The position numbers and the translations under genes are program-made. A DNA stretch of 64,000 bases from Embiotoca jacksoni (taxonomy: Eukaryota; Chordata; Actinopteri; Embiotocidae): contig JAKOON010000006.1 of NCBI GenBank assembly GCA_022577435.1, positions 13,772,501 to 13,836,500 of the forward strand, in the 5' to 3' direction. The notes under the pieces were generated by a model. It was given only the letters and a program-made list of their open reading frames with translations. It searched no databases and was not told the DNA's origin. Each line of letters starts with the position of its first letter. Within the stretch, counting starts at the first letter, position 1. This document shows positions 21,523 through 33,199 of the stretch, piece by piece.

Positions 21523-22603
21523 GGATAGGACTCAGAATGTACAGCACATCAGGCTTGCCCTTGCCTTGTCAGAGAAATCATGTCTTATCTCATTCTGCAA
21601 ATACTGCCTCTGCACAGAGGAGGAGGAAACAGAACTCCAGCTGTCATCTCCTCACCAGCCTGCCTGTCCAAACATCCAAACCCCCACAACGCCTTGTCAT
21701 CAAAAGTCCAGGATTCACTAGTCTCCGCGAGGAGATAAAACCTCTCTCATTATTCCGTCTATGTTTGTATTTAGACAAGCAGATGACCACTTGCTCTGAG
21801 CCTGTTCAGCGTCTTAATAAAGGTGCTCTGGGGGTTGAGCTTATCTTTCAGACTGAACACCGGGCATGCTCTTACCTGCCAGCTCACTTGGACAGCAAGA
21901 CACACACACAGGCACAAATGATACAAATGCTCCAACACTTCCACAGATGCCTGAGAACATACACAGAGAGAGAAAGCCTCTCTGTGTCGCCTGGTCAGAC
22001 TAATGCTGCTGCTCTGTGTGCCAGTTGGCCACTGCAACAGCCTGGGCACTTGTCTGAACACAAGCTTGAGGCAGGATTTCACTGGATGTAAGGGAGGACT
22101 GGGCAGCCTGTGGTCAACAGTGAATGACTCTGCATATCAAATACAGCTTTCATCCTTTTTCTGGCAACAATTTAAGTTTTTTGTTTGCTAATGCTTCATC
22201 AACAGTGAGTCCCGTGTCCTTCTTTTCAATTCAGGGTGAAGATACTCTTAAAAACACACATTTCAGTTTCATTTTACTTCAAATAGAGGAAATCAATTTA
22301 ATTTAGGTAATTAATATATGTTTTTTTTGTGTGGCAAAAATCAATTCTTAAGCTTAAACTAACTTCTGTTTGTAAGGGGAGCATGAGAGAGAGTCACAAT
22401 ATGGTACTGTAACCACATGTTTCACCAATTATGCACTTTGCTACATATGAAGTTCACAACTAATGATGCATCATCAAACCTGTTTAACTGAAGACAAAAA
22501 AAATAACTAAAACCGGAGGATGTGTTTTCAACAAACAGGACAGGATATTTATTTACTAAAGTCCAAAGTGCATCTAGTTTTGCAGACTTAGATGAAAGTG
22601 AAT

Positions 22604-22604
<1 letters not shown>

Positions 22605-22634
<30 letters not shown>
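22605..22634. repeat. poly-T tract, 30 bases
   Basis: Uninterrupted T run. Read on the minus strand it is a poly-A, which may mark the tail of an old retroposed insertion in the sense orientation of inpp4b. Confidence 0.9.
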
Positions 22635-22640
<6 letters not shown>

Positions 22641-22929
22641 AATTTAACAACCAAACATTATGACATTTAATACAACTTTTGTACTTGGTCAGTAGTAGCT
22701 GTTTGGATTACTCAGGTGTGCAGACCAGCATAAAAAAAGATAGCTAGGTTTATCTACAGAAGGTATTTGCCCAAAAAGCAAGCTGAAGAAATTGACATGG
22801 GGATGAAATATTAAATTTACACAATTACACACATTTTAATAAGCTTTTTCTTAATGTATATATGTATTGTATATTTTTGGGCAAATATCTACACAAATGT
22901 ATGTTTGTAGGTTTTTAAATGGATATACT

Positions 22930-22933
<4 letters not shown>

Positions 22934-22966
<33 letters not shown>

Positions 22967-22976
22967 TAGTACATAT
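22934..22976. repeat. TA-rich microsatellite
   Basis: A (TA)n run of about 27 bases followed by imperfect tacatatata units. Confidence 0.85.
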
Positions 22977-23273
22977 ACATATACACTCTATATGTTTTGA
23001 TTATGATTAGAAAAGTACCTTAGAAATTAAATCATATAATAAATTATATATTTCTCCCCAGTAACACACGGGATTACCATTGAAAATATGGATGCATGGT
23101 GAAAAATAAAATATAGACCACAAAAATCATCATTTGCTGGGCTACAATGGCTATATATATAAAATCAATATCTATACTGCCAAACAAAGTTTTATTTTTC
23201 ACTGACACAAAAACAATCTGGCTTTAACACTTTACCAAACATTGAGCTAAAGAAACATGAATAAGTCATTTAC

Positions 23274-23412
23274 CAGGATTGTGTGAGGTGATGACATCAG
23301 CGAGCTGCTGATCAGGGACCGGCTCCTGCTTGCTGTTGTCTTCTTCCTGCAGTTTATCCACCATGGCGATTACACAGTTGAGACATTTAGCCACGTTCGC
23401 CCACACCCTGTC
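23274..23412 (-). CDS. inpp4b: inpp4b exon
   Basis: This 139-bp exon reads DRVWANVAKCLNCVIAMVDK, then LQEEDNSKQEPVPDQQLADV and ITSHNP, with acceptor cttttttag and donor gtaaat. It follows the acidic YDEEEW end of the previous exon in phase 0. Its second half is a polar, probably flexible linker. Confidence 0.95.
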
Positions 23413-24164
23413 CTAAAAAAGCCCCCCCAAACAATGTGGTTAGTCAGATTAGCCTCACTTAATATATCTGTGTCTCCCTGACACTGTTAGAGATAGAAGG
23501 AAACAAAATGTGTGTAAAAAACATATAACAAAGAAAAAAGGTATTTCCCTTTCCAGCAGAAACTGCCGTTGTGTCCAAAAGGCCGAACGGAAATTGCCGT
23601 GTAGATATTCTGAGATGACTCTCAAAGTTTTTCTATTGTTCCCAGATTTCTCTTTCTTTTCCTACACTGCAACTGTTCACTGGAGAACAGGCATTTATTT
23701 CTGTGCGTGTGTGTTTAAGGGGCGGTGTGTAATTTGCTCTTTGTTTCTTCAAACATATGGTCTGAACATGTTACAACGGTGGGAATATTTTGAGGGATAA
23801 TTAGGCTTTGGTGTGCAGAAATCATGGTGAACCCCTGCTGTCATAGTGTGGCAGATGCCGTCCTCACACACACAAACAAACAAACAGTTGTACACACTTC
23901 AATGAAAAGACGCAGGATGGCTTCGATTCACTGACAGGGATACCATAGAATCTATGTCAGGATGAAACATTTAAACACCTTTGGTTGAAAAATCCACTAA
24001 AAAGAAAGAGTAATGTTTGGTATGCAATATAATTTTGTGAGTAATTGAAATTATTTCCCATAACAAAGGTGAATGTGTAATGCAGTAATAGTTTATTTCC
24101 CTGCGGTGTGTATGCTCTCCTGTGAGGAACAGCCATAAAAATAACATTATGTTCACATACTAAC
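23413..24164 (-). other. inpp4b intron (752 bp)
   Basis: No exon or mobile element recognised. Confidence 0.55.
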
Positions 24165-24491
24165 CCATTCCTCCTCGTCATACTCTTTATGGTGCGGGAT
24201 GGAGTCTTGGTGCTTTAGAGGCCCACCTTCCCCTCGGGTCATGGTTTGTGATGCTTCCACATTATTACACACTGCCGTGCCCTCTGTGATTGATGTGGCC
24301 GGACTGTGGCCTGGAAGCCCCTGCACTGGGCTCTGATTCTGGTCACTGCCCTGACTGATGTGGCCTTGATGTTGACCTTGGACTGCGGTTTGCTTCTGGT
24401 TCTTGGAAACGTATCCCGGCCGCGCTGCGTGCAGAGCTAGCAGTGCACTCTTCACCAATTCATCCTTAAGTGTGTGAACAAATTGTTCTGT
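24165..24491 (-). CDS. inpp4b: inpp4b exon with polar linker
   Basis: The largest exon here: 327 bp, 109 codons, phase 0 at both ends. It begins TEQFVHTLKDELVKSALLAL, a conserved helix. It continues HAARPGYVSKNQKQ into a roughly 60-residue stretch rich in Gln, His, Ser, Thr, Gly and Pro. It closes with the acidic HHKEYDEEEW, which is conserved again. The middle looks disordered and fast-evolving, and the phase-0 ends mean it can be skipped or included without shifting frame. Acceptor gcaatag, donor gttagt (weaker than its neighbours). Confidence 0.94.
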
Positions 24492-27400
24492 CTATTGCAA
24501 AGAAAAGAAAAAGAGATTAGACACTGAAAGTTACCGGGGGACAGTGCAACAAATAAAAATGTAAGTGCTGAAAAAGCAAAAGAGACAGAGAATGTGAGTG
24601 CGACAGAGAGACTGTCACATTGTCGAGGGACAGCGGGTTGAGGAAAATACAGGTGGAAGTGAACTTGGAGGCAGGTAATTATTTGCAGAGGAAGTAAAAA
24701 GAAACAAGGAAAATGAACAATCTCCTTCACCACAAAGAAGCTGCTCTCCATTACCGCAGCACAGCCGGTGAACAAAAAAAAAAAAAACAGTGACAAACAA
24801 CAAACAATTCAATTACTCCTCCTCCAGCCTGCTTCTCCGAGGAGCACAACTCCTTTGATCTGAAATTCACTAGCTACTGTAAGTTGATGATGATCCCGGT
24901 ACCAAGGCGCCTCGCTCTCGCTTTCGCCACTGCATAAAAAAATGATAAGGGCTCTCAAGAGTAATTGAGTTAGCACTGCAATAAGCAATTCTATTACCAC
25001 AGAAAATGCAGTCTAACAAAACACATAAGCCTCGTCCTCCATGGAAAGAAACCTGCAAGGTCATGATATACATATATTTGCCACACAAACATCTCCTTCC
25101 TGCCCCTACCACTCTGAAAGGGGACTGAACAGTGAGCTTACTGAGACTGCCAGAAATTGTGTAGACTGCTTTGTCAGCAAAGAAGTAGATAACTGTGGAA
25201 AAGATCCCGAGGCCAGTCCTGTCCCAGAACCAGAAACGCTTTGTGTGGATGTCAGAATGAACCGTTTCTGAACTTTTTTTTTGTTTATGACCTCTTTAAA
25301 ATGAAACAATGTCAGTGTGTGACCTTGTGTAACAGGCTGCATGTGGAAATGACCGGTCAGCATTTTAACAAGAGTCGTTTTCAATTCTCTGACTGTGTCA
25401 TTTATGTGATGATCCATTATTCACCCAACTATCCAATATAACAGGAAAAAGGCCTTCTCAATCTGAGCATTTATTCCTCTTTGGGTCACTTTATGCTCTA
25501 ATCTTCTGTCACTTCCATTTGTCTGTGCAGTCAAAGCCTCCTATATTTGCAATATCACCATATTTTACCGATGACCTTTCTTCCCGTGTTTCTCAAACCA
25601 ATTAGGGACATCAAGATGTTTTGGGAGATGAAACTGAGATCCCTGTGTTGATCAAATTGTTTTGTTCAGTTCTGCTGAAAGATTCAGAGCCACTGAGGAT
25701 GCAGTTCATGCTTTTTCTACAATCACAAGGACCACTGCTCACAAAAGCACGTCTAATTCAGGTGCTGATTTTAATCAACCAGTGAAACTCGGGGGAATTA
25801 CTCCAGAAGGTTATAGCTTCTCTGTGCTTCATGCATGTCATGTAAACAGTCTCAGAACTTTCTGATCCACCCTCGTACAAATACTGAACACCTCTACTGT
25901 CATCAACCTGCTTATTTGGCTCCACTAACACAAACTGAATAAACACTAGGGGGTTATGACCCGTCTCCTGTCCTAAACTGTCAATGGGTTGTACTGCTGT
26001 ACACTATATTCTGATCCTTCCTCATTAAACTGACCCGTTAGCTCTATTACTTTGGCCACTTTTCACAAAAGTGAAAAAATACAACTGTAGACTTGAAGAG
26101 TGAACAGTGTCCCTCTTTTGATGCAGCTCATAGATTGTTTCCGTCATTTAATAGTGATTATAAGAAAAGAAAAAAAATCCATCTGAGCCTGGTTTGACTG
26201 TTCTGCTCTTAATTTAAATAAATATGAAGACTGTCATCCAAAGTGAATGAGGCCATTTGATTAATGTTTAAGCAGAGAAAGCAAACAAGGACTACATTTA
26301 AAGCACCATTGTGTTTAATTCATACCCATTTTAATTGGCTTGCATGGATCCAAATAAGCTCCATCACTGTAAATCAATGATGCGAGAGCTGAAATCTGTG
26401 AAAAAGAAGACTTGTGTAATTATGAGAACAGGCTGTCCTGCTAGAAAGCTGTTCTGTGCACTCAAACTTAAACAAAGAAATAAACATAATTTAAGAGCTG
26501 TCCAAATGACAAAAACAATGAGCCGTGCTTGATTCACTAACCAAAACATTTGCAGGAACTGGAGATTCAAAATGTAAATTCAAATTGAACTCTGCTTATC
26601 TGACCTCAGTGTTAATTTGCAATCTAGGAAACAATGTATTATTCACTTCCTGAGATGCGTGAACGAAACCACATACTTTATTTAAAACAATCTTGGCTAT
26701 ATTTGCATTTCTTAACCACAAGGTCAGAGAACTCATTTGACTGTGGTCAAGAAGTGATTACATTACGAATCAATAATCAACTGAGCAATCACTGAGTCAC
26801 ATTCCCAGAAAATAGTTCTGAAAACTGAGTTTGTGCCCACTACGATCAGTTCAAGGTAAAATGTCAGAGGTGCACTCCTTTCCACAAAGGAGAAAAGAAT
26901 TGCAGCTTTATTTTCTTACCAAGTAATACCCAAAACAACTTTGCTCCTACACATGCCAAAACCACTCCTCAGTGTAACTCTTCAACACTTGTCTGCTTCA
27001 AAAGATCTAAAATACTTCAACTCCCCAGGGAGAAATTCTGTTACTTGTGTTTCTTCAAAATAGATGCTGATGTGATCTTGATTGAGCAGGAGTGCAACTC
27101 TCAAAATGCTTCTGTGCACACACACATTTGATCTAAAAAAGAAGAAAAGTGTGGGACTCTATTCACCCCAAATGATTTCAAATGGTTTTAGCTTGAAGGA
27201 TGAGCAGATTTTGGCTGTGTTAAAAATAGAACTTAGTCTATGAGACTTCACTTGAGAGGCTGAGTGAATAGAGCTGGTCAGACTCCAACAACACTTGTCG
27301 GTGAAAACTCTCACTTATTATTGCGTTTATGACCCCTATACACAGTATAATTTAACAAAATCACACGTAGACGATCAAACCTGCTACCCTCTCCAGGTAA

Positions 27401-28389
27401 CCGTTGTATAACTTGTCCAAGGACACAGCTGGGGGGAGGGGAGATGCAATGGCTTTTTTACTCTGATTATCATCAGAGTGAAATTATTATTACCATCATC
27501 ATCATCATCATGTATGGAAAAGTAACAGCATATCTGCCATGTCCAAAAGCTAATCAGAACATGCCCAGCAGAAGTATTGGAGTGAAACACTGAAACAAGC
27601 CTGGAAACAGTCTGACCAGAGATGGACAAAGTTAGAAGCAGAGCTTTGAAAAAATAAAAATCTTATAATCCCAATTTTCTCTGGAGGTACCTCCAATTTC
27701 CAAAATTCTGTTCAGATGTGACTTACTGTTGTTATTCAAGGACCTTCACACTCGCTTCAGACACAGTTTGACAAATGCTTTCAAATATATTCACATGTAA
27801 TTTTAATGGATAGAAAATATCTGTATATCTTTACTTTTGACTGGATTTTTACAATTTAAAAGCCTAAGGTTAGAGGATGTTTTGTGTGGCACGGCTGCAT
27901 GTAATAATTTTTTCATTATTAATTGAAATGTCATTTCATTTGTTGATTTTAAACATCAAAGAGTTGCTAATGATTACGAGAGGTCTGAGAGCTTATCACA
28001 CTGCAACCTGAGAAAACATATGGAAACAGATAAAACACAAGTAAAAAAAACCAACCATCTTCATCAATTTGACACTTACACAGCATTTACACAAATAACG
28101 AGATGCATATACAGAAAACACTAGACATCACTTGATGATGAGGATTATGAGTCATAGGGCAATTAGTGCTCATTACCAGTTTACAACAAGGCTAGTTATA
28201 AATGAATAACTGATACACCTAATTTGTAGCAACTATAGTCTGCTTATAACATGTAAAAGGTGATCAAAGAAAAATACTCACAAACAAAAATATCCAAGGC
28301 AACAAAGGAAGAGGATAAATTACAAAACTAGAGAAATGATCTGTGATCATGTGTACTTTATAATCGGAACATAAATCTAATCATATCAT

Positions 28390-28690
28390 GATGATAATTT
28401 AACAGGTGAAGGGCAGTGTTTTCCCGTTGCTCTCTCCTCTCTATCTCTACTATGTGTCGTTGTCTGTGTCTCGCTCTGAACTAGGGTAAACAAAAATCCC
28501 GTGACTGCTTTTCGGTTACAACTCATCACTTCTGGCAGTAACAGTGCCACTGAAGACATGCTGCTGGACATACACGCGCAAGCGAGCCACAGCTGTGAGA
28601 GGTAACGAACAGCTAACCATCCTGGCTGCAGCTTCATATTTAACGCACTGACATGACAGAGGAATTGATCTTCTTATCTTTTTCTCGGCA
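28390..28690 (-). repeat. possible dispersed non-autonomous repeat
   Basis: The stretch containing gctgcagcttcatatttaac and a nearby cttatctttttctcggc resembles, from memory, the core of a short dispersed repeat seen in many perciform introns. Its ends could not be defined. Confidence 0.3.
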
Positions 28691-29025
28691 AAAAAACAAA
28701 ACAATGTGAAAACAACTTTCCAAAACTTTCCTTTAAGCCTTTAGTCATAAAATTGTAGTTGTGTTTTATCTAATTATGGCTGACAATGTGTTTGGACAGG
28801 TGTGTACATGTGTGAATGAGAAAGCACAAGTCTGTGTGTGCTTGCAAACACATTGGTATCTGCACGTGTCTGTACAAAAAAGGAGCAAAAATTCATATGA
28901 ATTGTGTGATGTTCATGATTGGAGACTGTGGGATTTGAAGAGAATAATGTCACTAGATAATCAGCTTTTAAACATACAGATACACTTTCACACCTCATTC
29001 ACCCTCAGCTTCACTCACATACTCA

Positions 29026-29028
<3 letters not shown>

Positions 29029-29091
<63 letters not shown>
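29029..29091. repeat. CA microsatellite, about 31 units
   Basis: Pure (AC)n run following tactcacgt. It lies some 640 bp upstream of the 5' LTR remnant. Confidence 0.95.
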
Positions 29092-29092
<1 letters not shown>

Positions 29093-29726
29093 CTTGAGAT
29101 TTTAATCAGAGAGCAACCCTGCTTGTGCTGACCAGGCCAGCGGTTTACTTGGCCAATGTGAGCGTGTCTAATCAAGGATGAGAGGAAGTGGTGACAGAGC
29201 GAATGTACCAATTAAGCAGGCTGATTGGGCTCTATTCCACTGTGGCAAAAACAATCTCTCCCACAACAGATTGCAATCTGACAGCACCAGATGTAATTCA
29301 TTAATTATACTGATAAAAACGCCTCAACTCCATAAACCTCCATGCTGCTACTCACTTTTGTTAGTTTGGCGTTTTTATGATGAGTTATGGATTCTTCCTG
29401 AGGTTATCTGTTCGGGGTGTGCATGTGTGTGTGCCACTGTGTTAAAGCCACGGCTGGACTTCAAGTTATTTTGAGAATTTCTCAGTGTTGTAGCTTTTGT
29501 TAGCAGTGAGCAAACCAGACAGATATTGCAAGAGCTGGTACAGAGTCACTCTTACGTGTGTCAAGTCCTCTGAGAGGGTAAATATTTAGAGCTTTGCAGT
29601 TATTATAGCCACCTGAAGAGTCCTCAGATTGGTTACAAGCTTGAAAGGAGGAAGTAAATGATTACATTTTAAATAAACTTAATGTCTCAGTTAAATATCA
29701 ATCAAAAGGGCTCCGCTGTTTGAGGT

Positions 29727-29876
29727 TGTGGTAGTGGGGCACGGTTGTGGGTTAGCTGCAGGAGGGACTGATTGGGGGAGTGGTTCAGGGAATGGTGCCA
29801 GGGAGAGAGTTAATTAGCACAGGTGCTTTGTATTACTGATTGGCTCTCTCTCCACATATACCAGCAGTGGCACGCC
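29727..29876 (+). repeat. 5' LTR, 3'-truncated
   Basis: Starts tgtggtagtggggcacggtt and aligns closely with the 3' LTR (tgtggtagtagggcatggtt) up to about gcacgc near 29874. The LTR sequence then stops and gag-like sequence follows directly. The missing ~185 bp plus the primer-binding site and gag start were deleted together. Confidence 0.88.
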
Positions 29877-29879
29877 GGT

Positions 29880-30595
29880 CTCTCACACCTGGAGTTGCAG
29901 AGCAGATGTTGGGCGAGGTTGCGGCCATGCAGTGGGATCACGCCGAATCCAACAGGCAGTTCCTGGGGGTGTTCCAGGCCCAGGCGGAGAGGCAGGCTCG
30001 GGTCCTCGAGCAGCTGGCATGTCTACGCCGACGTAAAGAAAGCCATCCTGGAGTGGCTGGGCCTCTCACCGGAGGATCAGAGGTTGTGTGAAACCAGGCT
30101 GGGGCCCAAGGACCGGGCCTCACTTATGCCAAGCAGTTCAGGGATGCTGCAACTAGGAGGCTACAACCGGGGAGCTCGGTGGGGAGCAGGCCTTGCTGGA
30201 GAAGGTATTTCTTAAGCAGTTTGTGGAGGGTCTGCCAGTCAAAACGTCTGATTGGGTCCGCTGCCACCATCCTACGTTGCTGGAGCCCACCATCACTTTG
30301 GCTGAGGACCACCTCTCTGTCCACCCCAGTAGTCAGGAAGATGGCGGGAGTCGGCTGAGCTTGAGCCAGCGGGTGCCCTTGAAGGAGGTTCCAGCAACAG
30401 CTCCCGGCTGGGCCCCTACCATCTCCGCGGTCTCACCCTCTCCTTCAGTTCTCGAATCCACAGGTCCCAGCAGCAACAGGCATCCTTCCCAACCTACAGG
30501 GGGCCACTCAGACATCAGGGCAGGAATGTTGGAGGTGTGGGCAGCCCGGGCACTTCCGGGAGGAGTGTCCGCTCATGGAGTAACGATGGGGTAAG
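29880..30595 (+). pseudogene. Gypsy gag remnant with CCHC zinc knuckle
   Basis: Reads GVAEQMLGEVAAMQWDHAES, then NRQFLGVFQAQAERQARVLE, a capsid-type helical region, and continues across several frames. It ends in CWRCGQPGHFREEC (30527-30568), a perfect C-x2-C-x4-H-x4-C nucleocapsid knuckle that binds genomic RNA. The start is deleted and at least two frameshifts break it. Confidence 0.8.
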
Positions 30596-30852
30596 GATCC
30601 AGGGGCTTGTACATGATGTGATGGTGGTTTCATAAGTTAGTGGGGGAGTTTGCGGGGATGCGTTCACGACAGAAAGGTTCATGCGACATGTGTGCTGTGC
30701 TCAGCGGTGACACAAGGTTGTCTGACACTGCAGACGGGGAGGGGGAACCTGCTGGTTCCCGAATTACACTCGGGAAGATTTTGCACTTGAGCAGTCTCGT
30801 GATGATACTCTATGCTTCCTCTTTGACCAAGCGATAAAAATGTATCATTGCC

Positions 30853-31506
30853 ATGGACCTCATTGGGCCATTTCACCGAAGTGCATGCAGATACCGCTTT
30901 GTGTTAGTTCTGGTGGATTACGCAACACGATATCCCGAGACAGTGCCATTGCACAGTATTTCTGCAAAGAATGTTATGCAGGCTCTGTTTAAGGTCATCT
31001 CTCGAGTTGGGATTCCGAAAGAGATTCTGATCGACCAGGACACCCAGTTCATGTCACGAACACTGAGGGAACTTTACGGATTACTGGGCGTTAAGTCTAT
31101 TCGGACCAGTGTGTATCACCCGCAGACCGACGGTTTTGTGGAGGGTCTGAATAAGACTTTAAAGTCCATGATCTGTAAGTTTATTCACGACGATTAACGC
31201 AATTGGGATAAATGGCTTGATCCTCTGTTGTTTGCAGTGCGGCAGGTTGCCCAGGCCTCCACGGGATTTTCTCCCTTTGAGCTGCTGTTTGGCAGGAAAC
31301 CACGTGTAGTGCTTGACCTGCTTAAAGAAAACTGTGAGGAAGGTCCGAGCCCCAGTAAAAATGAAATTCAATACGTCCTGGACCTGCGAGCAAAACTCCA
31401 CACACTGGGACGGATGTCACGAGAGAATGTACAACAGGGGGGCCAGGCTGAGGTAATTCACACTGGGAGAAAAAGTACTTTCATTGCTTCCTTCTTCCAG
31501 CTCTAA
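30853..31506 (+). pseudogene. Gypsy integrase core remnant
   Basis: Reads MDLIGPFHRS, then FVLVLVDYATRYPE (first Asp), EILIDQDTQFMSRTLRELYG (second Asp) and VYHPQTDGFVEGLNKTLKS (Glu). All three DDE residues of the retroviral-type integrase core are kept. A TAA at 31195-31197 interrupts it. It continues with WDKWLDPLLFAVRQVAQAST and the GFSPFELLFGRKPR motif before a frame change after about 31430. The HHCC zinc finger upstream is missing. Confidence 0.88.
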
Positions 31507-31534
31507 ACTCCTCGCCAAGTGACAAGAGCCCTTT

Positions 31535-32755
31535 GTGGTCAAACAGGGAGTGGGGGACGTCGACTATGAGGTGGTGCATTCTGACAGGGGCAGGGCTACA
31601 CAGATCTGCCACCTCAACCTCCTGAAAGCATGGAGAGAGGCGGAGTCTGTTTCTCTGGTGTCCGCAGTATCTGAGACAGAGGAGTTGGGGACTGAGCTTC
31701 GAAATTTCACCAATCCTGCCTCGCTTCCTTGTGAAGACCATCTCTCCCTGGCCAAAAGAGCAGACATTGCCCTGTTACAGAAGCAATTTGCTGATGTGTT
31801 CTCCCTCCTGCCAGGACGCACGAACCTCATAGTGCATCAAATTGAGACTCCTTCTGGCGTGACTGTGCGGTCACGACCCTACGGGTTACCTGAACACAAA
31901 AGAAAAGTTGTTAAGAGAGAATTGGCTGCTATGCTATAGAGGGGAGTAATAGAAGAGTCCAGCAGTGCCTGGTGTAGCCCCATTGTTCTTGTTGTCAAGA
32001 AGGATGGATCTATACGGTTCTGTGTGGACCGTTGCAGGGTGAATGATGTCTCACAGTTTGATGCTTACCCAATGCCCCAGGTCGACGAACTCCTGGACCG
32101 ACTGGGCACTGCACGCTTTTTTATGACGCTGGATTTGACCAAGGCCTACTGGCAGATTGCCCTGTCTCCAGAGTCCAAGGAAAAATGGCCTTCTCCACTC
32201 CGTATGGGTTGTACCAATTCACTGCACTTCCCTTTGGGTTGTTTGGTGCATCAGCCACTTTCCAATGGCTCATGGACCGGGTGCTGCATCCGCACACTGC
32301 ATATGCTGCCTCCTACCTGAAGGATGTTATCATCCACAGCAACACCTGGACAGAGCATGTGCAGCAGGTGGGTGCGATGCTGGAGTCCCTGAGGGAGGCT
32401 GGGCTCACTGGCAACCCAAGGAAGTGTGCAGTTGGACGGAGGGAGGTACGGTATCTGGGGTACCACTTGGGCAGCGGGCAGGTGTGCCCTCAAGCAGACA
32501 AGAGTATTGCTGTCGCAGCCTGTCCGCGGCCCAAGACCAAAAAAGAGATGAGGAGGTTTTTGGGGCTAGCAGGTTATTACCGGCGCTTCATCCCGATCGC
32601 CGATCTGACCAGTCCCTTGACCGACCTGACCCGAAAAGGTGCCTCAGATGCGGTGCAGTGGACGGAGCAGTGCCAGTTGACGTTTGAGGGGGTGAAACAG
32701 GCTCTCTGTGGGGAGCCACTCCTCCACACACCTAACTTCTTTCTCTTCCCTACTA
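31535..32755 (+). pseudogene. Gypsy integrase tail and reverse transcriptase remnant
   Basis: Starts with the integrase C-terminal segment (GDVDYEVVHSDRGRATQICH). It then runs without a break into the RT entry region (FADVFSLLPGRTN, RSRPYGLPEHKRK) up to a TAG at 31937-31939. It resumes with VIEESSSAWCSPIVLVVKKD and DAYPMPQVDELLDRLG, then TLDLTKAYWQIALSPESKEK with the first catalytic Asp at 32132-32134. A frameshift near 32180 follows, then QFTALPFGLFGASATFQWLM. The YxDD box reads YLKD (32314-32325), losing an essential aspartate. It continues RFLGLAGYYRRFIPIADLTS and stops at FFLFPTMW, where the 3' LTR begins; RNase H is absent. Confidence 0.9.
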
Positions 32756-33089
32756 TGTGGTAGTAGGGCATGGTTGGCGGTCAGCTGCAGGAGGGACCGA
32801 TTGCGGAAGTGGTTCAGGGAACGGTGCCAAGGAGAGAGTTAATTAGCACAGGTGCTTTGTATTACTAATTGTCTCTCTCTCCACATATACCTGCAGTAGC
32901 ACGCAGTACGGCTGCAGAACTGATTGCGGACCGTGTGCTCGGAGGCACAGCAGGAGAGCATGCAGGACTGAGAGATTGTTGTGTTGTGAATATAAACATA
33001 TTTGTCAGTACTTCCGCTGTTGTATGTGTCCCTGTGCTGTGGGGACCCACGGAAGAAACCGACTTGTGTGACAGAGGTATAACCTGACA
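32756..33089 (+). repeat. 3' LTR, apparently full length (334 bp)
   Basis: Starts tgtggtagtagggcatggtt and ends gtataacctgaca, i.e. the TG...CA termini of LTRs. Its first ~120 bases match the 5' LTR remnant with about one change in ten. The bases flanking the whole element (gaggt on the left, atctt on the right) do not form a target duplication. Confidence 0.85.
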
Positions 33090-33199
33090 ATCTTTGATGA
33101 TATATCCAGGCTTTGTGTGCAGCAGCTGGAGGCAAAAAGGAATAAAGGGATAGCTGAGATGGAAGTGAAGGTAGATGAAAGGTTCAAGTGCTGCCTCAC

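Larger units (their letters stand above)
19799..23273 (-). other. inpp4b intron with large simple repeats
   Basis: Intron of 3.5 kb. Recognisable content is the long CA array (21382-21519), a 30-base T run (22605-22634) and a TA run (about 22934-22960). A stretch near 20500-20640 looks open (coding-like FPLSAEELKNNLQVAKPEHR) but has no paired donor and no homology I can name. Confidence 0.55.
24492..29726 (-). other. inpp4b intron, part right of the 24.5-kb exon
   Basis: Mostly unique AT-rich intron. It holds a small (CAT)n at about 27494-27511, a possible dispersed repeat at 28390-28690 and the CA array at 29029-29091. The retroelement at 29727-33089 lies in the same intron. Confidence 0.5.
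29727..33089 (+). mobile_element. Gmr1-like Ty3/Gypsy LTR retrotransposon, defective
   Basis: A 3.36-kb element in antisense orientation to inpp4b. Order along the plus strand: truncated 5' LTR, gag with a CCHC knuckle, integrase, reverse transcriptase, a lost RNase H, then a full 3' LTR. Integrase before RT is the copia-like order described for Gmr1-type Gypsy elements of fish and other deuterostomes. The integrase C-terminal region and the RT N-terminal region lie in one uninterrupted open frame (31535-31936), so the order is not a rearrangement artefact. Protease and the integrase zinc finger are missing (internal deletion near 30600-30850). There are several stops and frameshifts, no target duplication and no remaining coding potential. 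Confidence 0.9.

Noticed and set aside
21182..22091. Long plus-strand open frames rich in Thr-His repeats
   Set aside because: They are created by the CA microsatellite, which lacks stops in these frames. No homology or splice structure supports them.
22422..22640. Minus-strand frame beginning with poly-lysine
   Set aside because: The lysines come from the T30 tract; there is no domain or splice context.
29823..32763. Retroelement open frames considered as a domesticated host gene
   Set aside because: LTRs are present on both sides, there are multiple stops and frameshifts, an active-site residue is lost, and the orientation is antisense inside an inpp4b intron.
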